Notes: generated from the sequence alone by a model not told the origin. A stretch of DNA of 64,000 bases from Hallella multisaccharivorax DSM 17128 (GCF_000218235.1 NZ_GL945017.1:2928422-2992421), one strand, 5' to 3'. Positions 1 to 9,652 are shown, counted from the first letter of the stretch. Program-made: numbers and translations.

Positions 1-580
1 TTTCCAGCTCGCGGCTATAGTTGGCCTGTAGTTTTTCAGCATCCATGCCTTTGCTCCGGCCTAATTCGCTGATTTTCTTCGAAAAAGTATTTTGCCATCT
101 GAACGCATCATTCATGACGCGTTCTATCGTATGGGTCATATCTTCATAGCTGATGGGGAGCACGCTGATGAGATGGATATCCACTTTCCCCTCCTTCTCG
201 TCGATAGTGTAGACGATACGGCAGGCGTCGGTGTTGAGGTTGCAGAGGTTACACACGAGGCGGATGTCGTCCAGCCTGTCCATATCGGTCTTATAAAAAT
301 AGAGATAGGTGAGCCGTACATAAGGACTGTTTTTCTCCAAAGTGATATTGAAGTGTCCGCCTTGATAGGCATAGTGCGTTATAAGTTTGTCATTGTCTTT
401 CTGCCATTCGGGACTGACATTTATCCGCCGCAGGGCTTGGCTCAAGATTCTTTGGGGTGTTGTTGTGGCATGTATCTGCCACAGCGGCCACTTGAGGCGA
501 GGCCGCAGTATCCACCATGCTGCCAACGCTATGGTGAGTAAGCATAGCAGGACGGAAGAAATATGTTCAAGGTTTTGCAT
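1..580 (-). CDS. Membrane-anchored protein of unknown function, YbjN-like (3' end outside window)
   Basis: An open frame begins at the ATG at 580 and runs off the left edge without a stop, so about 193 residues are visible. Residues 8-24 are one hydrophobic segment (SSVLLCLLTIALAAWWIL), followed by a basic stretch, so the protein is probably held by an N-terminal anchor with its body in the cytoplasm. The body alternates beta-strand-like stretches (HFNITLEKN, VRLTYLYFY, CRIVYTIDE) and then a helical region, a pattern I associate with YbjN / type III chaperone-like folds. That assignment is a guess from pattern. It lies 90 bases downstream of dnaG on the same strand and has its own -7-like box at 603-610. 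Confidence 0.7.
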   Translation of the reverse strand, partial: MQNLEHISSVLLCLLTIALAAWWILRPRLKWPLWQIHATTTPQRILSQALRRINVSPEWQKDNDKLITHYAYQGGHFNITLEKNSPYVRLTYLYFYKTDMDRLDDIRLVCNLCNLNTDACRIVYTIDEKEGKVDIHLISVLPISYEDMTHTIERVMNDAFRWQNTFSKKISELGRSKGMDAEKLQANYSRELE

Positions 581-602
581 GGCATGCCATCGTATTTTTC
601 CA

Positions 603-610
603 CAAAGATA
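603..610 (-). promoter_or_regulatory. -7 promoter box of the cut-off membrane protein gene
   Basis: Read on the minus strand this is TATCTTTG, matching the Bacteroidota -7 consensus TAnnTTTG, 23 bases upstream of the ATG at 580. No TTTG is present at the -33 distance, so it rests on one box. Confidence 0.45.
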
Positions 611-670
611 GTAAGAATAATTGAGAAAATAGCATTATCGGTAAAAATAATGTTTCTTCTTTTGGATTAC

Positions 671-2677
671 CTACAGGATGATATTGTTTCCTAACTGCCT
701 CGCCAGAGCATTGCGTATCTGCTGCATGTCCTTGTATTCGGTCATCAGCTGTTTGAGTCTTTCTTTATTGGTGCCCACCTTCGCCATCTCAGTCTGGATT
801 TCCTTGAGGTGTAGTTCTACATATCCTTTGCGGAAGTCGAGCAGCAAATGTTCGGTCTGTGTTTTAAGGGCATCGACTGCATTGGTTTCTCGTTGCAGCA
901 GGGCTTCCTTGTTCTGAGGGCCTCCCTCCCGTTGCTTCGTGACGTGGTAGCTATCTGCCGACAGCTCTGTAGCTGCACGGCACACCTCAATGTCGTCGTG
1001 GTGCAGGAAGTAAGGTTCGGCTTTCCATTGCGGGTTTAAGCTGTGCTGTGAAGCCTCCTGCAGCATGCGGTCGAATAGTGTGTTACCCAGTGAGAGCCGG
1101 TCTGCGGCAAGACTGTAAGCTACTACTTGTGCCACCGTGAGATCATGGTGTTGTCCCTGATCATCCTCCACATTATTATATATAACACATTCTCCATGCT
1201 TGACTATAAGACGCATGAGGAGGGAAGAGGGAGTGGAAACTCCGTCAGAAGACTCGCTTCGGATTTCCCCAATGGGGGAGGGGAAAGGGCTGACGGACCC
1301 GTCTTCAGCGTCGCTGGAAGCATTGGTGCCGCTTCGATCATTAGTGAGGGTTGATGAAAAGCTATTAGCGCGACTTCTTATAAATGCGTTCATGCGATTG
1401 ATGAGCGTAGCCTCGGAAATACCGATACGCTGCGAACAGTCGTGGAGATAGGTGTCGCGCAGGATGGGATCTTGGATTACAGAGATACTCCCTACAATGG
1501 AATTGATGGCGTCGGCCCGTTTCTTTGGGTCAGCCTCATCTTTGAGCAGCAGGTGAGTCTTGAACTGGATAAAGTCCTCCTGATGCGCCTCTATATAGTT
1601 GCGGAAGTCTTCGGCAGTGTGGTTTCTGGCAAACTCGTCAGGGTCTTGTCCGTTGGGGAGAAGCAGCACTCTGAGACTCATGCCTTCGGAGAGCAACATG
1701 TCAGTGCCCCGGAGGGCGGCGTGAATGCCTGCTGCATCGCCATCGTAGATGAGAGTGATGTTTGAGGTGAAGCGGTGTAGCATGTGTATCTGATGCAGGC
1801 TCAAGGCCGTACCCGAATTGGCCACGACATTCTCTATTCCGCATTGGTGCATGGAGATGACGTCTGCCTGCCCTTCTACCATATACACGCGATTCTCTTT
1901 GGCAATGGCGCGCTTTGCCTGCCAAATGCCATAGAGCTCGTGGTCCTTATGAAAAACCTCAGAGTCGGGTGAGTTAACGTATTTCTGGTTGACGCCTTTT
2001 GTGCGTTTGTCAAGCACGCGCGCCGTGAACCCTACCACCTTGCCGCTGACTCCTGTCCAGGGAAAGACGACACGGCCGGCGTAACGGTCGATCAGCTCGC
2101 CGAGCTCTGTCTGATAGCATAGTCCTGTAGCAACGAGAAACTCCGCCTTGTAACCCTTCTGCTTGGCGGCAGAGGCAAGCAGAAAGCGATCGGGGAGATC
2201 GTAACCGAGGTTGAATTTCCGGATGATGTCGTCGCGGAAGCCGCGTGACCGGAAATACTGCATGCCGATAGCCTGGCCGTCGGGATGGTCGTGGAGCAGG
2301 TCCTCGAAATACTTCTCGGCCCATTCGTTGACTATGAACATCGACTCACGCTTCGATTGCTCTTCCTTTTCCTCGTCAGTCAGTTCGTGTTCACGAATCT
2401 CAATGTGATATTTCTTTGCCAACCAGCGCAGTGCCTCCGGATAGGTGAGCTGTTCGTGCTCCATGATGAAGGACACGGCATTGCCGCCTTTGCCGCAGCC
2501 GAAGCAATGGCAAGTGCCACGCGCAGGTGATACATAGAACGATGGCGTCTTCTCATTGTGAAAAGGGCAGAGACCTTTGTAGTTGGCTCCTGACTTTTTC
2601 AGCGTGACGAACTCAGACACCACATCCACGATGTTGGCTGCTTCCTTGATTTTTTCTGCCGTTTGCCTGTCTATCAT
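671..2677 (-). CDS. dnaG: DNA primase DnaG
   Basis: 668 residues. It makes the RNA primers for DNA replication. The N-terminal CHC2 zinc ribbon is complete: C37 and H40 in the CPFH motif, C58 and C61 in the CFGC motif. The Toprim catalytic core follows, with E269 in MVEGQADV, the DGD triad at 312-314 and DPD at 345-347 as metal ligands. The segment after about residue 430 is less conserved, Ser-rich at first, and then helical, as expected of the helicase-interaction domain. ATG start at 2677, with a good two-box promoter at 2721-2752. The next gene downstream has its own promoter-like box, so dnaG may be monocistronic. Confidence 0.97.
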   Translation of the reverse strand: MIDRQTAEKIKEAANIVDVVSEFVTLKKSGANYKGLCPFHNEKTPSFYVSPARGTCHCFGCGKGGNAVSFIMEHEQLTYPEALRWLAKKYHIEIREHELTDEEKEEQSKRESMFIVNEWAEKYFEDLLHDHPDGQAIGMQYFRSRGFRDDIIRKFNLGYDLPDRFLLASAAKQKGYKAEFLVATGLCYQTELGELIDRYAGRVVFPWTGVSGKVVGFTARVLDKRTKGVNQKYVNSPDSEVFHKDHELYGIWQAKRAIAKENRVYMVEGQADVISMHQCGIENVVANSGTALSLHQIHMLHRFTSNITLIYDGDAAGIHAALRGTDMLLSEGMSLRVLLLPNGQDPDEFARNHTAEDFRNYIEAHQEDFIQFKTHLLLKDEADPKKRADAINSIVGSISVIQDPILRDTYLHDCSQRIGISEATLINRMNAFIRSRANSFSSTLTNDRSGTNASSDAEDGSVSPFPSPIGEIRSESSDGVSTPSSLLMRLIVKHGECVIYNNVEDDQGQHHDLTVAQVVAYSLAADRLSLGNTLFDRMLQEASQHSLNPQWKAEPYFLHHDDIEVCRAATELSADSYHVTKQREGGPQNKEALLQRETNAVDALKTQTEHLLLDFRKGYVELHLKEIQTEMAKVGTNKERLKQLMTEYKDMQQIRNALARQLGNNIIL

Positions 2678-2720
2678 AGCTTTCCCTTATTGCCAGCTTA
2701 TTGATTGGCTGTTGATGTTG

Positions 2721-2752
2721 CAAAGATACGATTTTTTCTCATTTTTAGCAAA
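2721..2752 (-). promoter_or_regulatory. Promoter of dnaG
   Basis: On the minus strand, TTTG (2749-2752), 20 bases, then TATCTTTG (2721-2728). This matches the Bacteroidota housekeeping sigma consensus and lies 43 bases upstream of the dnaG ATG. Confidence 0.75.
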
Positions 2753-2791
2753 TGGCCGATATGTATTTTTGATGAATCCTCAGCCGTCCCT

Positions 2792-3454
2792 CTAAAGTGG
2801 TATCATCGTACTGGTGAGCCAATCAAAGGTTTCTGAATCGGTGAGGCGTCCACGGAGTGAGCGCACGCGCGGCATATCCTCGAACCAGCGGTTGTCGGTC
2901 GTGAACCAATGAAAGGCAGTTACCTCGCGTACTTGTTTGAGGCGGTTGTCGATTTGTTTGGCGAACTTGGGATTGACGGATGAGAGGAAGTGCTTGCCGT
3001 CGGACGTCTCAATGGCAAGCACCAGATATTGCTTGATGACGTTTTCCGATCCCGTATAGGCCTTTCTTGTGCCCTGCATTCTCGTTGTCACCTGAATGTG
3101 CCATCCGTCACGGTTCAGTCTTGCCATTATGCCACGAAACACCACGCCGTGAGGCGATGTGTCCTTGACACCGCTGACGGCAATGCTCAAGTGGATCATT
3201 TCGTGCAGCAGAACATTGCGGAACTGGTATTCTGTCTGGTCGTAGTAATTACTGATAGAAAGTGTGAAAGCGTCGGCGGATTTTCCTTTTCCAAAGAACC
3301 GACGACCCCACACAAGGCCGTGCTGGCAGGCTAAGGAGCCGAGTTGCGACTTTGAGCGTCCAATGAAAAAGCGCGGTTCTGGGAGCCCGTTCTCGAAATA
3401 GCGGGTGTTGAAGGTCTGAAAGTTATCTTTCAGCCAGAGCATATCTATTAGCAT
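2792..3454 (-). CDS. SprT-like zinc metallopeptidase domain protein
   Basis: 220 residues. The zinc motif HEMIH is at 84-88 (H84, E85, H88), preceded by a hydrophobic strand and the FRNVLL segment, as in the SprT/Spartan-like fold. The N-terminal NTRYFENGLPEP stretch is typical of Bacteroidales SprT-like proteins. No signal peptide, so cytoplasmic. Spartan-type relatives degrade DNA-protein crosslinks, but a substrate cannot be read from this sequence. ATG at 3454 is the first start; a second ATG at 3442 is possible. A -7 box lies at 3495-3502, so the gene is transcribed separately from dnaG. Confidence 0.8.
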   Translation of the reverse strand: MLIDMLWLKDNFQTFNTRYFENGLPEPRFFIGRSKSQLGSLACQHGLVWGRRFFGKGKSADAFTLSISNYYDQTEYQFRNVLLHEMIHLSIAVSGVKDTSPHGVVFRGIMARLNRDGWHIQVTTRMQGTRKAYTGSENVIKQYLVLAIETSDGKHFLSSVNPKFAKQIDNRLKQVREVTAFHWFTTDNRWFEDMPRVRSLRGRLTDSETFDWLTSTMIPL

Positions 3455-3494
3455 TCTTAATTATCCTAACGAGTACGATAGTGTGTTCATACCA

Positions 3495-3502
3495 GCAAAA
3501 TT
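3495..3502 (-). promoter_or_regulatory. -7 promoter box of the SprT-like gene
   Basis: TAATTTTG on the minus strand, 40 bases upstream of the ATG at 3454. No clear -33 TTTG. Confidence 0.45.
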
Positions 3503-3683
3503 AGCAACAATTTTTCAGAACGCATATATTTCTGTTGATTCTTTATACAGATTATCTTTAACTTGGATTACTTTTTCGTAAGCCATCAGCTCTTTTCGCA
3601 TTAACGGGTCTGTTCATTTTAACAAAGTGCGAGTGTCTAAAAGGATGGTGGTATTATAGTCATGAATTGCTCAGGCAGCCATG

Positions 3684-3751
3684 AAAATGCGGCGTAATGG
3701 CCACTGTGCAGGGAAACTCCATCCTGCCCAATGGCCATTACGCCGCATTTT
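3684..3751 (-). terminator. Long perfect inverted repeat, probable terminator of the SusCD locus
   Basis: A 20-base perfect inverted repeat: 3684-3703 and 3732-3751, separated by 28 bases. The loop contains a second small stem (GCAGG 3708-3712, CCTGC 3723-3727). It starts 15 bases past the stop of the minus-strand nuclease/phosphatase gene. Both outer ends are AT-rich (AAAA/TTTT), so it could terminate in either direction. The rest of the 312-base space 3455-3766 holds only the promoter box of the SprT-like gene. The stem contains GGCGTAATGGCC, close to a word in the 22-base arrays elsewhere in the window. Confidence 0.65.
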
Positions 3752-3766
3752 TATTTGGCCGATTTC

Positions 3767-4786
3767 CTATTTGATGCTAAAATCCACGAGCACAGCTTTA
3801 TGGTCGGTAGGCCATACGCCAGCGGGTAAGAGGAATTCGTCATTGCTTTCCTCCATTACCCTCTTGCTGCGCACAATGCTCCCCCGGGGGCCTACAACCA
3901 CGGCCTTTACAGGACGAAGGCGCTTGTTGGCACGATAATAAATATAGTCTATGCGGTCACGCTCGTCAGCTTTCGGGGCCCACGAAAGGCGAGACACCGG
4001 CATCAAATTGTTATCGGCCGGGAAAGTAAACCCTGGACAGGACTTTACATTGGGGTGAACCATTCGGTAAGCATCTTTAAAGCCATTCCGGTAGAGCATG
4101 GATGAACAGTCCCATTTCACAACGGCACCGTGATGGTCCCAGAATTCCTTTACCGCCGGCTTCCAGTCCAGATGTGACGGTTCATTAAAATCTCCCGACA
4201 GAAAGACAAACCTTCCGGCAGCAATATCTTTCCCCGAGGCATCCAGAAAGGCACGTATGCCTTCGTCACGTGTCGAAAGGCGGTTGGCCTGGCTAATCAG
4301 CTTGCTGTCCGTTACGGGAGCGTCAAGAGGTTTCCAGGTTACACCGTCATATCCACGCGGAAGATAACATGCATAATTTGTATAATCGAGATGGGCAGCA
4401 TAAACGGCAACGTCCTGGCCCAAAACAGAGGTTATGCATCTGAGAATGGAACCGCCGGAGGAAAACACTTCTGTCTGCTCCGAGATGGGGCCTTTGGACA
4501 AGACGGCAACATCAAGGTTGGTTGAGTCGTTGCCATGATAAGTCACACCTTTGGTTTCAAGTGCCTTGACCAACTTCGGAGTAAAGCGGACCCCGTTGTA
4601 ATTCCTCACCTCGCAGAGCACGACGATGTCGGCATTGGAACGGACTATTTCGTCGACTATGCCCTTAAAGCCGCCCTTCACCATTGTACCTTCCTGCCAT
4701 ATGTTCATTTCAAAAAACCTCAAGGTAACGGCCTGTGCCGCCATCCTGAAAAAACAGGCCAGTATCAGAATAATCATTGTTCTCAT
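3767..4786 (-). CDS. Exported endonuclease/exonuclease/phosphatase family enzyme
   Basis: 339 residues from the ATG at 4786. A longer frame exists only through a GTG inside the upstream gene, and the ATG start places a clean signal peptide first (MRTMIILILACFF, then AQA). EEP-fold landmarks occur in order: N28 in EMNIW, E59 in VLCEV, H132 in AAHLDY, the SGDFNEP motif (D199, N201), RIDYIYY (D280), and the C-terminal TDH (D328, H329). This fold cleaves phosphodiesters or phosphomonoesters in a metal-dependent way, in substrates including DNA, RNA, phospholipid and inositol phosphates. The gene starts 5 bases after the SusD-like gene and ends at a strong hairpin, so it is the last gene of the operon. 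Its presence suggests the imported nutrient carries phosphate esters; this is inference. Confidence 0.85.
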   Translation of the reverse strand: MRTMIILILACFFRMAAQAVTLRFFEMNIWQEGTMVKGGFKGIVDEIVRSNADIVVLCEVRNYNGVRFTPKLVKALETKGVTYHGNDSTNLDVAVLSKGPISEQTEVFSSGGSILRCITSVLGQDVAVYAAHLDYTNYACYLPRGYDGVTWKPLDAPVTDSKLISQANRLSTRDEGIRAFLDASGKDIAAGRFVFLSGDFNEPSHLDWKPAVKEFWDHHGAVVKWDCSSMLYRNGFKDAYRMVHPNVKSCPGFTFPADNNLMPVSRLSWAPKADERDRIDYIYYRANKRLRPVKAVVVGPRGSIVRSKRVMEESNDEFLLPAGVWPTDHKAVLVDFSIK

Positions 4787-4791
4787 GCCAC

Positions 4792-6336
4792 TTACTTTAA
4801 AATCCACATTACTGCATTAACGTCGTCATCGCCATTATATTGTCTTTGGATGGCTTCTTCGACATTCTTCTTGTTATGGTCAAATTCTGATGTAGGATAA
4901 AGCCATCTGAGCGGTATTTTCGTGGGCTGGTCAGAGTTCATATTGGTTTCCGGGTTTATGGGGAAATCAGGATAACCGGTACGGCGGTAGTCATAATAAG
5001 GAATGTACGCTAACTGCATGAACTCGGAAACATACTTCTGTTCCATAACCTTCCTGAGGTCAGATTGGAAATCGCCCGTTAACTGTATTGCTTCACGATT
5101 AAGAAAGTTGGTGATTACCTCGTCGGTTATTTTCATACCGTGGTTGTATGCCGCGTCGTCCGGTGTATGGTCTGCCGTAAATCGCATGGCGGCTTCAATG
5201 CCTCGCTTGTAATATGTCACAGGGTCAGGTATCCAGCCTCTCAATGCCGCTTCGGCGAGAATGAAGTTCTGTTCGGCGTAACCAACGACGATGTATGGTT
5301 CGCCCGGGGTATAATACATGTAGCGGTCGTTAAGTGAACAGTGCTCCCCCTTGCTAAGAACGTCTTTCAAATAGTCGAGAGGCTCTGAAGGGTCTATGCC
5401 CGGATAGGCTTCCCATTCGTTTTCTTTCAACCCCTCCTTGAGTTTTGCCGCCGACGGGGCCGCATAGTAGAAGAGGCGGTAATCCTTATTCTTTTGCAGA
5501 ATGTCTATCAGTGTAGTGGACACGATAGGATACAGCGTAAACTTGTTCTGGGCATGATTGAACGGATACATCTGTCCTTCTTTGGACGAGAACACCAGCT
5601 GAAGATTGTCATCATTCGATTCCATCAGGTCGCCCCTTGCGACAACCTGGGCGAACTTCTGCCTGACGTTAAGGTCACTGTCGTCAACTTTCCCTGACAG
5701 GTTTATCAGCACTCTGAGCTCCAGTGCGGTGATAATCTTGGCCCATTTGGCATGTTTGCCGCCAAGGACAGGGTCACCGGTGAAGTCAGTTGCTCCTGAC
5801 ATTAGCTCATAAGCCCTGTCAAGATCCTTGAGGAGATAGATGAAAACGTCTTTCTGCGTGTCATATTTTGGCGTGAATTGTCCGTTGGCCCCCTGAAGGA
5901 TGTCCTTGTATGGAATGTCACCCACGTTAAGGGTATAGTTAAACAGCAGGAAAGCCTTGAGAAAGAGGCCAAGGCCACGGTAGGCCGCAGAATCCTGCGG
6001 ATTGGACAAATCTCCCATAAGCCGGTAGTCTTTCAGGCGTGTATATCCATCAAAGTTCTCACGGCCGAAACCGTTGTACTGTGCATCCTCAAACCCTTCA
6101 GCCCATCCAAGATACTTGCTATAGAACTGGTTTTGTACAAACGACTTTGCCGTTGGCTGCTTGACAATGCCCATGATGGCTCCGGTGGCGAGCAGGGTGG
6201 ACGTTGCTTTTGTTGCCGCGTCCGGGTCGGTGTTCAGGTCATCAAAGTTGCCTGTACAAGACGTGAATGGGAAAAGGAGTATGGCAATAAGCATACCGGA
6301 AATATAATTTGCGTATTTCATAATTTCAATCATCAT
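4792..6336 (-). CDS. SusD/RagB-like nutrient-binding outer-membrane lipoprotein
   Basis: 514 residues. The N-terminus is a lipoprotein signal ending at FTSC, followed by GNFDDLNTDPDAAT. That opening is characteristic of the SusD-like_2 branch (PF12771) rather than classical starch-type SusD. The body has the tetratricopeptide-like helical pattern (LKAFLLFNYT, YRGLGLFLKA) and ends with a Pro/Trp-rich tail (PLRWLYPTSEF). It should sit on the cell surface as a lid over the SusC barrel encoded 4 bases upstream. The start is uncertain: ATGs at 6336, 6333 and 6321 are in frame; 6321 (MKYANYISG) gives the most compact signal peptide. Confidence 0.93.
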   Translation of the reverse strand: MMIEIMKYANYISGMLIAILLFPFTSCTGNFDDLNTDPDAATKATSTLLATGAIMGIVKQPTAKSFVQNQFYSKYLGWAEGFEDAQYNGFGRENFDGYTRLKDYRLMGDLSNPQDSAAYRGLGLFLKAFLLFNYTLNVGDIPYKDILQGANGQFTPKYDTQKDVFIYLLKDLDRAYELMSGATDFTGDPVLGGKHAKWAKIITALELRVLINLSGKVDDSDLNVRQKFAQVVARGDLMESNDDNLQLVFSSKEGQMYPFNHAQNKFTLYPIVSTTLIDILQKNKDYRLFYYAAPSAAKLKEGLKENEWEAYPGIDPSEPLDYLKDVLSKGEHCSLNDRYMYYTPGEPYIVVGYAEQNFILAEAALRGWIPDPVTYYKRGIEAAMRFTADHTPDDAAYNHGMKITDEVITNFLNREAIQLTGDFQSDLRKVMEQKYVSEFMQLAYIPYYDYRRTGYPDFPINPETNMNSDQPTKIPLRWLYPTSEFDHNKKNVEEAIQRQYNGDDDVNAVMWILK

Positions 6337-6340
6337 TGAA

Positions 6341-9300
6341 TTAGAATGTAAGTTTCAAATTGAATCCTAAATAGCGAATGGATGGAGAATTCAGGTTCTC
6401 CGAAGCCTTGTCAGGATCAGAGAAGCGGAATTCCTTTGTCCATATGAGCAAGTTCTGTCCGATGAAGCCTATGCTGGCACGCTCGGCACGAAGCTTCCTG
6501 CAGAACGACTGTGGCACATCATAGCTGATGGCCAACTCGCGAAGCTTGAAAAACGTCTGGTCGAGCAGATTCTGCGTACGGACGCTGCCTATGTACGGAT
6601 TCATCTTCAGCATGTACGACTCATAGGAAACCACCTTGTCGTTAGGAGCAAACACGCGGTCGTCACGCACGATGTTGCCGTCGCTGTCCCAGTCGGCACT
6701 TCCCGATACCACCTTGACCCCTTTTCCCACGAAGGTTTTATTGCCGTTTACCACCTCTTCATATCTGTATTGGTTATCGCTGTCGGGATGCACGCCCGAG
6801 TTCCACATTGCCTGGTCAATAACCGAATGCGCAATGCCTCCTGTCCTTCCGTCAACCGATAGGCTTAACGTAAAATTCTTCCACGATACCGTTGTGTTGA
6901 GCCCCCATATCCAGTCGGGCTCAGAATAGCCCTGGACGGTGGCGTATGGATTGTACAAAGGCATGCCGTCGCTGCCGTGAACAATGTTACCGTCAGGGTC
7001 GCGCTGGTAGTCATAGGCCGATACCCAGTCCCAGCGCTTGCCTTTTTTCACCCAAGGATGCTGCGTGCTGTAAACAGGGTCTACCTTTCCGTAGTAAAAG
7101 CGGTCACGTGACCAGTTGAACGTTGCCGACCATACGAGGTCCTGATTCTTGACAATATCGCCGGAGAGAACAACCTCCCAGCCCTTGCGGACCTGCTCTT
7201 CCTCCATGTTGATAAGGGTGCTGGTATATCCGCTCGTGGGCGTAAGCCCTGCCGAACGGGTATTATTGTAGTTGAGTTTATGATAGTAAGTTAGGTCGAA
7301 GCGCAGGCGCCCGTCAAGGAACTGTGCGGCTGTGCCAAGCTCGTATGTGCGCGATGCCGACGGGGACAGGACGGCGTTGTGAATGGTTGACGGCGAATAT
7401 ACGGCCGTCATGTTGTCCCATACGTTTGTGGCCAGGGAGTAGGCATTGTTTATGGAGTAAATACCCATGTCGTGTTTCGTCTGCGTCCATGCCCCTCTTA
7501 TCTTCCAGAAAGAAACCTCCTTTGGCAGCGGGACAAACTGTGACAGCACCACACTTCCAGCAACGGATGGATAGAAATATGAACGCGTGGCAGGCGGGAG
7601 CGTTGACGACCAGTCGTTTCGTCCGGTAAATTCAATGAACACTGTGCTCTTCCAGGAAGCGGCAATCTTGCCATAGAGGGAGTTGACCTGCTTGTGGCTT
7701 TCCGACTTACCCGTCGTGGGAGGGTCAACTGAAGCGTTGAGGGAGTAATATCCCGGCACAAGAAGCCCCCCTGACGTTTCAGAATGAATACCGTCATCTT
7801 CAAAGTAGTAGATGGTGCCACCGAAAAAACCATCAAACTGAAAGTCCTTATATTTATAGTTGCCCAGCAACATGGCATCGGTATTTGAACTGAGCCCGGT
7901 GTATCTGGCGTAGTGGTAATATCCTTTTTTGTTCCCCCAGCCGCTGACGGAACCCACAGGTGTTTGATACTCATCCTTCTCTGTGTAAGTGTCTATGCCG
8001 CTGCGCAGCATGAGCTTCAGCCACGGCAGCAGCTCATAATTCCCGCTGAAAAAAGCATTGGTAACGTCATACCTCTGCTTGTGGGTTACCTCATAAGCCA
8101 TATAATAAGGGTTGTCGTACCAGCTGCGGTCCATCCAGTTCGACTGTTCGTCCTTTTTTACCCAGTAATTTCTGTAGTCGCGTATGTCAAATTCCGTTCC
8201 GCTCCAGATAAGCAGGTTATACAGATAGCCGTTGCCACCGTACCCCGTACCCTCGTCGTTAGGGAAGAAACGCCTGTTATAGGTGACGCCTGCCTCGCCG
8301 CTGAATTTCTTATATTTGAAATGGCCGCTGACGGCATAGGTAAGCTTGTTCAGGCGCTCATTCGGCCACTGCCCCTTATTGTACACGTAAGTGAGCGACG
8401 AACGCACACCGCCGTACTTACCGTTCTGCTCAATGCTGAGATTGTTGTTGGTAACAAAGCTGAATTGCGAGAAATTCTTCAGGTTGTCCTTTCCCTTTGA
8501 CACCAGCGGCATCACTTCCCACTCGTGCGTCTGCGGGTTGTACTGGCTGGCCTCACGGCCGATATCCAAACGGTCGCCCCATACGTAGTCACCCGTTTTG
8601 TATTTACCGCCTGAACCGGAGCTATAACTTGTCTGCACCTTCGGAAGCCTGAGAAATCCGGCATTGAACATCGTGCTGCTGTTGAACGTAACGCTGAAAC
8701 CTTCTTTCTGCCCGTGCTTGGTTGTAATCATGATGGCACCAGAGCCTCCACGGTCACCATAAAGGGCCGAGGCCGTGGCTCCCTTCAGCACACTCACCGA
8801 CTCTATGTCGTCTGCGGCAATGTCACGCAGGGTGAGGTTATGATACGGCACCCCGTCAACAACCAGCAGTGGAGTTTCACCCCGGAGCTTGATGACCGGC
8901 GCTTCATTGAACTCCGTACTGTTTTGAACGTTCATGCCGGCTATCTTTCCGGTCATTGAAGCAGCGACGTTCGTCGACTTCACTTTCGATAGGGCATCGC
9001 CCTCGAGCTTCTGGGTGGAGTAGCCCAGGGCTTTCTCCTCACGCCTGATGCCCAGTGCCGTAACGACCACTTCGCTCAGCTGCCTGCTGCTCTCCGTCAG
9101 GGTTACCGTCATGCCGTCGACCGCGCGCAATGTCCTATCCTGGTATCCAATATAGCTGATGTCCAGCATGGCGTTCAGGGGTGCTTCAAGCTGAAAGTTA
9201 CCCTTCGCGTCCGTAATTGTTCCGAAGGACGCGCCGTGCACCTTGACCGTGGCACCGATGACAGGTTCACCCTTGCTGTCGCAGATGTGTCCCCTGAAAC

Positions 9301-9652
9301 TTTTTTTGCTCACCGGCTGTAAGGGTGATGTGCCATTCTGCCCCTGTGGCTTGACGGCGCGCCTGATAACAACGGTTTTCCCGTTAATGTCAAAGGTCAG
9401 GCCATCCTGCCCCTTCAGCAGCCTTTCAACGATGGGGCGGATTGTCGAGTTCTTTGCCTCCAGCGACACACGCCTGTTCAGGTCAAGGTCCTGTGAAGAG
9501 AACATGAAGGAATAGCCCGATTCCTTCTCCACTTTGTGTATCGCATCCCTGAACGTGAGGTTGCGGATGCTCAACGTAATGTTCTGCGCCGCAAGCGCCA
9601 TGCTGAAACAGCACGCGGCCGCTGCAACGATTAGTTTGGTTTTGATTCTCAT
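6341..9652 (-). CDS. SusC/RagA TonB-linked outer-membrane transporter with STN signalling domain
   Basis: 1103 residues. Order of parts: signal peptide (1-22), STN domain (about 23-95, NITLSIRNLTFRDAI onward), carboxypeptidase-like beta-sandwich (about 118-195), TonB-box and plug (VVVTALGIRR onward, about 195-320), then a large barrel ending LKLTF with the terminal Phe expected for outer-membrane insertion. The STN domain is what links such transporters to FecR-type anti-sigma factors in the periplasm, and an ECF sigma/FecR pair lies directly upstream. A terminator-like hairpin (9779-9816) separates fecR from this gene, so susC-susD-nuclease probably has its own promoter in 9653-9778, likely under the ECF sigma factor. 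The substrate cannot be told. Confidence 0.95.
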   Translation of the reverse strand: MRIKTKLIVAAAACCFSMALAAQNITLSIRNLTFRDAIHKVEKESGYSFMFSSQDLDLNRRVSLEAKNSTIRPIVERLLKGQDGLTFDINGKTVVIRRAVKPQGQNGTSPLQPVSKKSFRGHICDSKGEPVIGATVKVHGASFGTITDAKGNFQLEAPLNAMLDISYIGYQDRTLRAVDGMTVTLTESSRQLSEVVVTALGIRREEKALGYSTQKLEGDALSKVKSTNVAASMTGKIAGMNVQNSTEFNEAPVIKLRGETPLLVVDGVPYHNLTLRDIAADDIESVSVLKGATASALYGDRGGSGAIMITTKHGQKEGFSVTFNSSTMFNAGFLRLPKVQTSYSSGSGGKYKTGDYVWGDRLDIGREASQYNPQTHEWEVMPLVSKGKDNLKNFSQFSFVTNNNLSIEQNGKYGGVRSSLTYVYNKGQWPNERLNKLTYAVSGHFKYKKFSGEAGVTYNRRFFPNDEGTGYGGNGYLYNLLIWSGTEFDIRDYRNYWVKKDEQSNWMDRSWYDNPYYMAYEVTHKQRYDVTNAFFSGNYELLPWLKLMLRSGIDTYTEKDEYQTPVGSVSGWGNKKGYYHYARYTGLSSNTDAMLLGNYKYKDFQFDGFFGGTIYYFEDDGIHSETSGGLLVPGYYSLNASVDPPTTGKSESHKQVNSLYGKIAASWKSTVFIEFTGRNDWSSTLPPATRSYFYPSVAGSVVLSQFVPLPKEVSFWKIRGAWTQTKHDMGIYSINNAYSLATNVWDNMTAVYSPSTIHNAVLSPSASRTYELGTAAQFLDGRLRFDLTYYHKLNYNNTRSAGLTPTSGYTSTLINMEEEQVRKGWEVVLSGDIVKNQDLVWSATFNWSRDRFYYGKVDPVYSTQHPWVKKGKRWDWVSAYDYQRDPDGNIVHGSDGMPLYNPYATVQGYSEPDWIWGLNTTVSWKNFTLSLSVDGRTGGIAHSVIDQAMWNSGVHPDSDNQYRYEEVVNGNKTFVGKGVKVVSGSADWDSDGNIVRDDRVFAPNDKVVSYESYMLKMNPYIGSVRTQNLLDQTFFKLRELAISYDVPQSFCRKLRAERASIGFIGQNLLIWTKEFRFSDPDKASENLNSPSIRYLGFNLKLTF

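Noticed and set aside
3767..4807. Nuclease/phosphatase gene starting at the GTG at 4807
   Set aside because: That start lies inside the SusD gene and would put extra residues before a good signal peptide; the ATG at 4786 fits better.
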